14,245 nt of DNA from CAZWIT01 sp964533435 (GTDB lineage Bacteria > Patescibacteriota > Patescibacteriia > UBA1558 > GWA2-36-10): contig CAZHLU010000025.1 in assembly GCA_964533435.1 (NCBI GenBank), positions 1 through 14,245 on the forward strand, in the 5' to 3' direction. The notes beneath the pieces were generated by a model. It was not told the DNA's origin, made no database searches, and saw only the letters and a program-made list of their open reading frames with translations. The position numbers and the translations under genes are program-made. How positions within the stretch are numbered: the first letter of the stretch is position 1; each line of letters opens with the position of its first letter. Below, piece by piece: positions 1 through 5,271 of this stretch.

Positions 1-2
1 TA

Positions 3-203
3 AAAAAGGATCCTAGTCAGCAAGTAGCTTTAGATAATATTAATAAGGACATTGCCTTATTACATGCTAGTGAAACTGATGTTCCAGATCTAGCAGACTA
101 TAATTTAGAACAATTTAAAGTAGAAGAAGATAATTCAGATAATGGAAATAAGCTGGTAGACACTGAAGAAGAGGAAAAATATTATTTAGAACCAGTTGAT
201 TAA
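3..203 (+). CDS. C-terminal fragment of an unidentified acidic protein
   Basis: The frame is open from the left edge to a TAA at 201-203 and gives 66 residues; the start lies outside the window, so the gene is partial. The visible part is hydrophilic and acidic: it has a run of four Glu shortly before the end, several Asp/Asn clusters and the terminus YYLEPVD. I see no Cys, no membrane segment and no motif I recognise. It does not match the C-termini of EF-G, S7 or S12, which often precede tuf, so the usual str-operon neighbour is not directly upstream here. It is read in the same direction as tuf and separated from it by 181 nt that contain a good promoter, so it probably belongs to a different transcription unit. 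Reality as a coding region is likely (uninterrupted frame, same codon habits as neighbours); function is unknown. Confidence 0.7.
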   Translation, partial: KKDPSQQVALDNINKDIALLHASETDVPDLADYNLEQFKVEEDNSDNGNKLVDTEEEEKYYLEPVD

Positions 204-258
204 TTTTTGGCTAATATTAGTAAAAATATTAAAATTTAAGGTCTTAAGCTTAGTGCCC

Positions 259-287
259 TTGCCAAAAGTAAAAAACTTTGCTATAAT
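259..287 (+). promoter_or_regulatory. Sigma70-type promoter of tuf
   Basis: A -35 box TTGCCA at 259-264 and a perfect -10 box TATAAT at 282-287 are separated by exactly 17 nt. The -10 is also preceded by TGC at 279-281, the extended -10 motif. The predicted start of transcription is near 294, giving a 5' UTR of about 90 nt before the tuf ATG. This is the best promoter match in the window, which fits the very high expression expected of EF-Tu and ribosomal proteins. Confidence 0.85.
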
Positions 288-336
288 CTTTTGTGTTTTA
301 GAGAAACAATTTAAATATAATTAATAATCAAATTTT

Positions 337-374
337 TTTATAAAACCGCTGGTTTATAGAGTTTTATAAAGGAG
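337..374 (+). promoter_or_regulatory. tuf leader hairpin adjoining the Shine-Dalgarno
   Basis: TTTATAAAAC at 337-346 is perfectly complementary to GTTTTATAAA at 361-370, giving a 10-bp stem whose 3' arm ends directly against GGAG at 371-374. An alternative shorter hairpin uses the same 5' arm (339-347) with GGTTTATA at 351-358: 8 bp with one bulged A and a GCT loop. The two cannot form together. The SD is AAAGGAG with 10 nt before the ATG at 385. Regulatory function is inference. Confidence 0.45.
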
Positions 375-384
375 AAAATAAATC

Positions 385-1572
385 ATGGCAGAAGTATTTA
401 AAAGAGAAAAAACTCATGTCAACGTTGGTACTATTGGCCACGTTGATCATGGCAAAACCACTTTAACAGCCGCTATCTTAAAAGTGATTAGCGCAACTGG
501 TGGTGTGGCTCAACAAAAAAATGTTGACCAAATTGACGCTGCTCCTGAAGAGCGCGAACGCGGTATTACTATTGCTACCGCTCACGTGGAATATGAAACT
601 GAAAAACGTCATTATGCCCACGTTGACTGTCCAGGTCATGCTGACTATGTCAAAAACATCATTACTGGTGCCGCCCAAATGGATGGTGCTGTTTTGGTAG
701 TTTCAGCTGCTGATGGTCCCATGCCTCAAACTCGTGAGCATATTTTGCTTGCTCGTCAGGTTGGTGTGCCTTACATCGTAGTCTATTTAAATAAAATGGA
801 CCAAGTAGATGATCCAGAACTAGTTGATTTAGTAGAAGAAGAAATCAGAGATTTATTGAAAAAATATGAATTCCCTGGTGATAAAACTCCTATTATCCGT
901 GGTTCAGCCTTAAAGGCTTTAGAAGATCCTGCTGGCGAAGCTGGTAAATCAATTATTGAATTACTAAAAGCTTTGGATGATTATATTCCAGATCCAGTTC
1001 GTGATACTGAACATCCTTTCTTATTACCAATTGAAGACATCTTCTCAATCGAAGGTCGTGGCACAGTCGTTACCGGTCGTATTGAACGTGGTGTTATCAA
1101 GCTAAACGAAGAAGTAGAAATCGTTGGTTTACATGATACCAAAAAGACTGTTGTTACTGGTATTGAAATGTTTAACAAACAATTAGAAGAAGGTCGTGCT
1201 GGTGATAATGCTGGTTTACTTTTACGTGGTACCAAAAAAGACGAAGTAGAACGTGGTCAGGTTTTAGCTAAACCTGGTAGTATTACTCCTCATACCGAAT
1301 ATGAAGCCAAGATTTATATTTTAAGCAAAGAAGAAGGTGGTCGTCATACTCCATTTTTCAAAGGCTATAAACCACAATTTTATATCCGTACTACTGATGT
1401 TACTGGTGAAGTTATTTTGCCAGAAGGTACTGAAATGGTAATGCCTGGTGATACTATTAATTTAGTAATTAAATTAATTCACCCAGTAGCTCTAGAAGAA
1501 AAATCACGCTTTGCTATCCGCGAAGGTGGTCATACTGTTGGTGCTGGTACTGTTACCAAAATCATTAAATAA
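385..1572 (+). CDS. tuf: Elongation factor Tu (EF-Tu)
   Basis: EF-Tu is the cytoplasmic GTPase that brings aminoacyl-tRNA to the ribosomal A site. The 395-residue product has the family's usual length and all GTPase motifs: P-loop GHVDHGKT at residues 18-25, switch I RGITI at 59-63, DCPGH at 81-85 with the catalytic His85, and NKMD at 136-139. Domain 2 (around GRGTVVTGRIERG) and domain 3, ending GGHTVGAGTVTKIIK, follow. The ATG at 385 is preceded by AAAGGAG, 10 nt away, the clearest ribosome binding site in the window. It is transcribed from the promoter at 259-287. It is followed by a strong hairpin and, after 83 nt, by rpsJ, so tuf and rpsJ may form their own unit or read on into the S10 genes. 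The codons are biased to GGT for Gly and CGT for Arg, as in the ribosomal genes around it. Identification is certain. Confidence 0.99.
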   Translation: MAEVFKREKTHVNVGTIGHVDHGKTTLTAAILKVISATGGVAQQKNVDQIDAAPEERERGITIATAHVEYETEKRHYAHVDCPGHADYVKNIITGAAQMDGAVLVVSAADGPMPQTREHILLARQVGVPYIVVYLNKMDQVDDPELVDLVEEEIRDLLKKYEFPGDKTPIIRGSALKALEDPAGEAGKSIIELLKALDDYIPDPVRDTEHPFLLPIEDIFSIEGRGTVVTGRIERGVIKLNEEVEIVGLHDTKKTVVTGIEMFNKQLEEGRAGDNAGLLLRGTKKDEVERGQVLAKPGSITPHTEYEAKIYILSKEEGGRHTPFFKGYKPQFYIRTTDVTGEVILPEGTEMVMPGDTINLVIKLIHPVALEEKSRFAIREGGHTVGAGTVTKIIK

Positions 1573-1579
1573 ATTTATA

Positions 1580-1618
1580 ACTCTTACTTGGGGGATTTAT
1601 TCCCCCAGGTAAAAGAGT
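1580..1618 (+). terminator. G/C hairpin after tuf without a U-tract
   Basis: GGGGG at 1590-1594 pairs with CCCCC at 1602-1606 around a 7-nt loop. The stem continues through TTACTT/AGGTAA (one G-U pair) and, after an AA bulge at 1613-1614, ACTC/GAGT: 15 bp in all (arms 1580-1594 and 1602-1618). No T-run follows on either strand, so it is not a canonical intrinsic terminator. It could be a processing or mRNA 3'-end stabilising element that sets tuf expression apart from rpsJ, or a partial terminator. The hairpin itself is certain; its role is not. Confidence 0.5.
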
Positions 1619-1655
1619 GAAATAAATAATTAATTATCGTTATTTTAAAAAATCC

Positions 1656-1991
1656 ATGCCAGTTAAAGAGGTTAAAGAAGAAGCTCAGTCTAGGATCAGG
1701 ATCAAGATCAGGGCTTATGATCATAAAATTATTGACCAGTCTACCAAAACCATTATGGAAACTGTAGATAGGACTGGTGCAAAAACTATTGGCCCTATTC
1801 CTTTGCCTACCGAGAAAAAGAAGTTTACAGTACTTCGATCTACTTTTGTGCATAAAGATGCTCGTGATCAATATGAAATGCGAGTGCACAAGAGAATGCT
1901 TGATATTATCAATCCTACTCCTCAAACCGTAGATGCTTTGATGAATTTGAACCTACCAGCTGGTGTAGATATAGAAATAAAAATGTCATAG
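1656..1991 (+). CDS. rpsJ: 30S ribosomal protein S10 (uS10/NusE)
   Basis: S10 sits in the head of the small subunit and, with NusB, acts as NusE in transcription antitermination. The 111-residue product shows the family core in order: IRIKIRAYDHKIIDQS near the N-terminus, RTGAKTIGPIPLPT, FTVLRSTFVHKDARDQYEMRVHKR, and the C-terminal PTPQTVDALMNLNLPAGVDIEIK. An extra 10-12 residues, rich in Glu/Lys, precede the core, making it slightly longer than the usual 102-105. There is no Shine-Dalgarno before the ATG; the upstream bases are A/T-rich. The gene follows tuf by 83 nt and is separated from rplC by a structured 260-nt gap, whereas in most S10 operons rpsJ is tightly joined to rplC. Its stop is TAG. 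A TATAAT sequence lies just past the stop. Confidence 0.98.
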   Translation: MPVKEVKEEAQSRIRIKIRAYDHKIIDQSTKTIMETVDRTGAKTIGPIPLPTEKKKFTVLRSTFVHKDARDQYEMRVHKRMLDIINPTPQTVDALMNLNLPAGVDIEIKMS

Positions 1992-2002
1992 CCTGTTTAG
2001 GC

Positions 2003-2008
2003 TATAAT
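2003..2008 (+). promoter_or_regulatory. Possible -10 box for an rplC leader promoter
   Basis: A perfect TATAAT lies 11 nt after the rpsJ stop. No good -35 hexamer sits 16-18 nt upstream (AAAATG at 1980-1985), and no TG extension precedes it, so the promoter is weak or absent. A start about 7 nt downstream, near 2015, would fall at the beginning of the hairpin domain. In this AT-rich DNA a chance match is possible. Confidence 0.35.
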
Positions 2009-2010
2009 TA

Positions 2011-2071
2011 GAAATTTTTATTTAAACAGTGTAACCCCATTAGGGAAGTGCCTGTTCAGAATAAAAATTTT
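2011..2071 (+). ncRNA. Structured RNA domain upstream of rplC (P1-P2-P3 hairpin)
   Basis: P1 pairs 2011-2022 with 2060-2071 without interruption (12 bp including one terminal G-U, A/T-rich). P2 pairs AACAG 2025-2029 with CTGTT 2052-2056. P3 pairs CCC 2036-2038 with GGG 2043-2045 around an ATTA loop. Between P1 and P2 is a small asymmetric loop (TA against CAG). Between P2 and P3 is a purine-rich internal loop with TGTAAC on one side and AAGTGC on the other, which could form non-canonical pairs. This looks like a sensor or protein-binding domain placed ahead of a terminator. Its ligand is unknown; L3 or L4, encoded just downstream, are plausible binders by analogy with other ribosomal leaders. 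Confidence 0.5.
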
Positions 2072-2080
2072 TCAAGGAAA

Positions 2081-2154
2081 AAAATCGCGTTAAGTTAAAA
2101 CTATCAAGGAAACAAACATTAAGCTAAGAAGGTCTAGCTTAAAGTCGCGATTTT
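2081..2154 (+). promoter_or_regulatory. Candidate antiterminator helix
   Basis: AAAATCGCG at 2081-2089 is perfectly complementary to CGCGATTTT at 2146-2154, giving 9 bp. TTAAG 2090-2094 can add 5 bp with CTTAA 2138-2142 after a 3-nt bulge, or that segment can instead form the local hairpin 2119-2142. The 3' arm is the same segment used as the 5' arm of the terminator, so the two helices are mutually exclusive. Confidence 0.55.
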
Positions 2155-2193
2155 GTCCTTAAAAAAGTTTTAAGCACAGAATCGCGTTTTTTT
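2146..2193 (+). terminator. Intrinsic terminator (attenuator) upstream of rplC
   Basis: Positions 2146-2156 pair with 2176-2186 (11 bp, one G-U). After a C-C mismatch, CTTAAAA 2158-2164 pairs with TTTTAAG 2168-2174 around a 3-nt AAG loop. The GC-rich base CGCG/CGCG is followed at once by seven T residues (2187-2193). This is a textbook Rho-independent terminator, located before, not after, the main ribosomal operon, which implies regulated read-through. Confidence 0.85.
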
Positions 2194-2240
2194 ACCCGCA
2201 ATTAAATTAATAAAGGGTAATCCGCCTTTTGGCGGGATTA
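2192..2240 (+). promoter_or_regulatory. Alternative hairpins next to the rplC start codon
   Basis: AATCCGCC 2219-2226 pairs with GGCGG and ATT (2231-2235 and 2237-2239, one bulged G) around a TTTT loop, ending 12 nt before the rplC ATG. TTACCC 2192-2197 can instead pair with GGGTAA 2215-2220, using part of the same 5' arm and the end of the terminator U-tract. No T-run follows, so it is not a second terminator. It could influence ribosome access to the rplC start, which lacks a Shine-Dalgarno. Confidence 0.4.
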
Positions 2241-2251
2241 ATAGAATTATT

Positions 2252-3034
2252 ATGGCCAAGTTTATTTTAGGAAGAAAAATGCACATGACCCAAAAGTTTT
2301 TGGCAGATGGCACCATGGTACCGGTAACCGTAGTTGAGGCTGGTCCTTGTACTGTTACTCAAGTCAAAACTATTGAAAAAGAGGGCTACCAAGCTGCTCA
2401 GATTGGTTTTTGTGTAAAACGTCAAATCAATAAACCAATGGCAGGTCACTTGAATGCTTTGGGTAATTTTCGTTATTTACGAGAATTTTTATTAGATAAG
2501 ATGGACAATTTTGCTCGTGGCAAAATGTTTGATGTTAGCTCTTTTAAAGTCGGTGATAAAGTAAAAATTATTGCTGTCTCTAAAGGTAGAGGTTTTCAAG
2601 GTGTAGTTAAACGTCATCATTTTAGAGGTCACAACACTACTCACGGTACTAAAGATCAGGTACGTATGCCTGGTTCCATTGGTGCTCAGGGTCCACAACA
2701 CGTATTCAAGGGAACACGTATGGCTGGTCGCATGGGTAATGATCAGGTTACAGTAGCTAATTTGGAAATTATTGATATTGATTTAGATAAAAATTTACTA
2801 TACATCAAAGGTGCTATTCCTGGTGCTTTTAATAATTTAGTAGAAATTGAAGCAAAAGGTGATTTAGTTTTTGTAGAAAAAGAAACTAAAAAAGAAGTAA
2901 AAGAAGAAGTAGTAGATACTAAGGTCGAAGAAGTAGTTGCTGAAGAAGTAGCTCAAACTCCAGAATTACCAGTTAGTGAAGAAAAGTCAGAAGCCACTAC
3001 TACTGAGGAAGATAAACAAGTAGATAAACAATAA
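2252..3034 (+). CDS. rplC: 50S ribosomal protein L3 (uL3) with acidic C-terminal tail
   Basis: L3 is an early-assembly large-subunit protein whose loop reaches toward the peptidyl transferase centre. The 260-residue product begins with a standard start region (LGRKMHMTQKFLADG) and contains the signature segment GRGFQGVVKRHHFRGHNTTHGTK, followed by PGSIGAQGPQHVFKGTRMAGRMG. The recognisable core ends near residue 207, about the usual family length. Residues 208-260 form an extra low-complexity tail rich in Glu, Val and Thr with some Lys. An acidic tail is odd on an rRNA-binding protein. The ATG at 2252 has no Shine-Dalgarno and is preceded by A/T-rich sequence after the 2219-2240 hairpin. It is the first gene after the attenuator-like leader and is followed after 9 nt by rplD. 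Confidence 0.98.
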   Translation: MAKFILGRKMHMTQKFLADGTMVPVTVVEAGPCTVTQVKTIEKEGYQAAQIGFCVKRQINKPMAGHLNALGNFRYLREFLLDKMDNFARGKMFDVSSFKVGDKVKIIAVSKGRGFQGVVKRHHFRGHNTTHGTKDQVRMPGSIGAQGPQHVFKGTRMAGRMGNDQVTVANLEIIDIDLDKNLLYIKGAIPGAFNNLVEIEAKGDLVFVEKETKKEVKEEVVDTKVEEVVAEEVAQTPELPVSEEKSEATTTEEDKQVDKQ

Positions 3035-3043
3035 GTCAAATAT

Positions 3044-3679
3044 ATGGCTGATATCAAAGTTAAATTATATAACTTCCAGGGCAAAGAGATTGGTGAAGAA
3101 AATTTAGATCAAGTTTTTTTTGGTAGAAAAATAGTGCCAGCAGTTATTTCCCAAGCTGTCATTGCTCAAGCTGCAAACTCCAGACAGATCTTAGCTCATA
3201 CTAAGGGTCGAGCTGAAGTACGTGGTGGCGGTCGTAAACCTTGGAAACAAAAAGGTACTGGTCGTGCTCGTCATGGTTCTACTCGTTCTCCTTTGTGGGT
3301 CGGTGGTGGTGTGACCTTTGGTCCTACTGCTGATAGAAATTTTAGTCTCAGGATTAATAAAAAAACCAAGACTAAAGCTTTACAAATGGTTTTCAGCGAC
3401 AAAGTAGCAAACGACAGATTTATTTTGGTTGATAAATATGATGATGGTGCAGCTAAAACTAAAACTTTAGCTAAATCTTTAACTAGCTTACCAATCAAAA
3501 AACAATCTGTATTGATCGTTACTGAAAATGCTCAGGATAAAATAGTACTTTCTGCCAAGAATTTAAAGAAAATTAATACTATTTATTACGGTAGTTTAAA
3601 TATTAGAGATTTATTAAAACACGAATATTTATTGGTTAGCCAAAATTTATTGGCTAAAATAGTTCAGCATTATTCCTAA
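3044..3679 (+). CDS. rplD: 50S ribosomal protein L4 (uL4)
   Basis: L4 binds domain I of 23S rRNA and lines the peptide exit tunnel. In E. coli it also represses its own S10 operon. The 211-residue product is of normal length and shows the tunnel-loop signature: GRAEVRGGGRKPWKQKGTG at about residues 55-73 followed by RARHGSTRSPLWVGGGVTFGP. The C-terminal half carries the usual globular fold (LVDKYDDGAAKTKTL, LIVTENAQDKIVLSAKN). The start ATG lies in ATATATG, 9 nt after rplC, with no Shine-Dalgarno. By analogy with E. coli, L4 is one of the two obvious candidates to bind the leader at 2011-2193; this is inference. Confidence 0.98.
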   Translation: MADIKVKLYNFQGKEIGEENLDQVFFGRKIVPAVISQAVIAQAANSRQILAHTKGRAEVRGGGRKPWKQKGTGRARHGSTRSPLWVGGGVTFGPTADRNFSLRINKKTKTKALQMVFSDKVANDRFILVDKYDDGAAKTKTLAKSLTSLPIKKQSVLIVTENAQDKIVLSAKNLKKINTIYYGSLNIRDLLKHEYLLVSQNLLAKIVQHYS

Positions 3680-3686
3680 AGCAATT

Positions 3687-4088
3687 ATGAGTATTTTTTC
3701 AAAAAAAGAAACTGCAGCCAAAGCACCAGCTACTAAAGTAAAAAAAGTAGCTAAGGTTAAAGCAGTAGCTAAAGTAAATAAGGAAACCAAACTAAAAGCT
3801 AGTGATCGTCCTTATCGTATTTTAATTAAACCTTTGATTTCCGAAAAGGCTACTATGGTTAATGCTTTAAATAAATATGTATTTGCAGTTAGTATTAAAG
3901 CTAATAAAGTAGAAATTAAAAAAGCCATCGAAGAATTATATAATGTTGTGCCTGTTAGTGTTAATATTTTACGTAGCACTGGTAAATATGTTCGTTCTAA
4001 TCGTGGCTACGGAAAGCGTTCTGATTCAAAAAAAGCTATCGTAACCTTAAGAAAAGGTGATAGCATTAAATTATACGAAGGTATTTAA
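3687..4088 (+). CDS. rplW: 50S ribosomal protein L23 (uL23) with basic N-terminal extension
   Basis: L23 lies at the tunnel exit and is the docking site for trigger factor and SRP. The core begins near residue 43 with YRILIKPLISEKATMVNALNK and continues through VEIKKAIEELYNVVPVSVNIL to the basic region SNRGYGKRSDSKKAIVTL. Before it is a Lys/Ala/Val-rich extension of about 40 residues with repeated KVK/AKV units, which makes the protein 133 residues against a usual 95-100. The extension has the composition of a disordered rRNA-binding tail. The start at 3687 is 7 nt after rplD; no Met lies at the beginning of the core, so the longer form is the natural reading. Confidence 0.97.
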   Translation: MSIFSKKETAAKAPATKVKKVAKVKAVAKVNKETKLKASDRPYRILIKPLISEKATMVNALNKYVFAVSIKANKVEIKKAIEELYNVVPVSVNILRSTGKYVRSNRGYGKRSDSKKAIVTLRKGDSIKLYEGI

Positions 4089-4097
4089 AGATTTATT

Positions 4098-4934
4098 ATG
4101 CCAATTAAAGTATACAATCCAATTACTCCTGCTCGTCGTAAGACTAGTGCTTTGATTAATCGAGATTTAGATAAGGTTAAACCCTTAAAATCTTTGATGT
4201 TGTCTGACAAACGTAGAGCTGGTCGTAATAACACTGGTAAAATTACAGTCCGTCATCAAGGTGGTGGTAGTCGTAAATTAATCAGAGTAGTTGATTTTAT
4301 TCAAAGTCGTTATGATATTCCAGCTAAAGTAGCAGCCATTGAGTACGATCCAAATCGTAGTACCAATATTGCTCGTTTAGTTTATGCTGATGGTGTAAAA
4401 TCTTATATCATTGCTCCAGAATCTTTGCGTAATGGCGACAGTGTTTTGTCTTCTCAGAAAAGTATCGCTATTAAAATTGCTAATCGTTTACCTTTAAAAC
4501 ATATTCCAACTGGTACTATTATTTATAATGTTGAGTTAGTTCCAGGTAAAGGTGGTAGATTAGCACGTTCTGCTGGTAGTAGTTTGACTTTAATGTCTTT
4601 GTCTGACGGTAAAGCTCAACTCAAAATGCCTAGCGGTGAAATTAGATTAGTTTCTGAAGATTGTAGTGCTAGCATTGGCGTGCCAAGTAATATTGATTGG
4701 CGCAATGTTCGTTGGGGTAAAGCTGGTCGTATGCGTCACCGTGGTATTCGTCCTACTGTCCGTGGTAAGGTCATGAACCCAGTAGATCACCCTCATGGTG
4801 GAGGTGAAGGACATAACCCAATCGGTTTGAAGCATCCTAAGACTTATACTGGTAAACCAGCTTTAGGTGTCAAAACTAGAAAAGGTAATAAATATTCAAA
4901 CAAATTTATTGTTCAACGTCGCAAAAAGAAATAA
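4098..4934 (+). CDS. rplB: 50S ribosomal protein L2 (uL2)
   Basis: L2 is one of the most conserved large-subunit proteins, needed for subunit association and peptidyl transferase activity. The 278-residue product has the normal length and family landmarks: TGKITVRHQGGGSRKLIRVVDF in the N-terminal part, the OB-like region AKVAAIEYDPNRSTNIARLVYADG, and the C-terminal signature HPHGGGEG at residues 231-238, containing the conserved functional His. It ends in a basic RRKKK. Spacing to rplW is 9 nt. Two TAA stops stand in tandem at the end, then 34 nt to rpsS. Confidence 0.99.
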   Translation: MPIKVYNPITPARRKTSALINRDLDKVKPLKSLMLSDKRRAGRNNTGKITVRHQGGGSRKLIRVVDFIQSRYDIPAKVAAIEYDPNRSTNIARLVYADGVKSYIIAPESLRNGDSVLSSQKSIAIKIANRLPLKHIPTGTIIYNVELVPGKGGRLARSAGSSLTLMSLSDGKAQLKMPSGEIRLVSEDCSASIGVPSNIDWRNVRWGKAGRMRHRGIRPTVRGKVMNPVDHPHGGGEGHNPIGLKHPKTYTGKPALGVKTRKGNKYSNKFIVQRRKKK

Positions 4935-4968
4935 TAAGATCAAAAGACCATAAAGAATAAGTAAATAT

Positions 4969-5262
4969 ATGTCAAGAAGTTTAAAAAAGGGCCCATTCAC
5001 TGATCCACGTCTATTGAAAAAAATTATCAATCGACGTCCAACTGAAGGCAAAATTATTAAAACCTGGTCAAGAGTTTCTGTAATTACTCCTGAAATGGTT
5101 GGTTTTACTTTCGGTGTTCATAATGGTAAGGATCATTTGCCAGTCCATGTTGTCGAAAATATGGTCGGTCATCACTTAGGTGAATTTGCTCCAACACGTA
5201 AATTTGTGGTCCATGGTGGTAAGATGGCAAAATCCCAAGCCAAGGAAGAATCTGCTAAATAA
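4969..5262 (+). CDS. rpsS: 30S ribosomal protein S19 (uS19)
   Basis: S19 binds 16S rRNA in the head of the small subunit with S13 and contacts the large subunit and A-site tRNA. The 97-residue protein opens with SRSLKKGPFTDPRLLKKI and carries the signature WSRVSVITPEMVGFTFGVHNGK, then VVENMVGHHLGEFAPTRKFVVHGG. Length is standard, with a few extra charged residues at the end. The ATG at 4969 sits in AAATATATG without a Shine-Dalgarno. The 34-nt gap before it is longer than most in this operon and shows no hairpin. Confidence 0.98.
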   Translation: MSRSLKKGPFTDPRLLKKIINRRPTEGKIIKTWSRVSVITPEMVGFTFGVHNGKDHLPVHVVENMVGHHLGEFAPTRKFVVHGGKMAKSQAKEESAK

Positions 5263-5271
5263 TTTTAGGAT

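Larger units (their letters stand above)
204..384 (+). other. Intergenic region upstream of tuf (promoter plus 5' leader)
   Basis: The 181-nt gap holds no ORF of note. It contains a perfect 10-bp palindrome CTAATATTAG at 211-220, an A/T-rich stretch that may serve as an UP-like region, a promoter at 259-287 and about 90 nt of transcribed leader with alternative hairpins and a Shine-Dalgarno. No T-tract terminator for the upstream gene is visible. Confidence 0.7.
1992..2251 (+). other. Structured gap between rpsJ and rplC (candidate attenuation leader)
   Basis: This 260-nt gap is the only long non-coding interval inside the ribosomal block. In order it contains a -10-like TATAAT (2003-2008), a three-helix hairpin domain (2011-2071), an antiterminator 5' arm (2081-2089), a local 8-bp hairpin (TTAAGCTA 2119-2126 with TAGCTTAA 2135-2142), a full intrinsic terminator (2146-2193) and a hairpin close to the rplC start (2219-2240). 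No convincing ORF lies in it. The arrangement resembles riboswitch or ribosomal-protein leaders that act by premature termination. I do not recognise the sequence as a described RNA family. Confidence 0.65.

Noticed and set aside
211..220. Perfect palindrome CTAATATTAG upstream of the tuf promoter as an operator or terminator
   Set aside because: It is short and A/T-rich, has no T-run and no second copy; it is too weak to call without comparison.
478..678. Reverse-strand open frame inside tuf, and similar antisense or shifted frames inside rplC, rplB, rpsC, rplO, secY and others
   Set aside because: They lie fully within strongly conserved genes, have no family similarity that I can see and no start signals; they are shadows of the coding frame.
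1584..1925. Reverse-strand open frame of 113 codons across the tuf-rpsJ spacer and rpsJ
   Set aside because: It is antisense to the conserved S10 gene, and its product is a low-complexity His/Asn/Phe-rich sequence expected from reading AT-rich coding DNA backwards.
1989..2004. TAGCC/GGCTA hairpin at the rpsJ stop as a terminator
   Set aside because: Only 5 bp and not followed by T residues; it also overlaps the TATAAT box.
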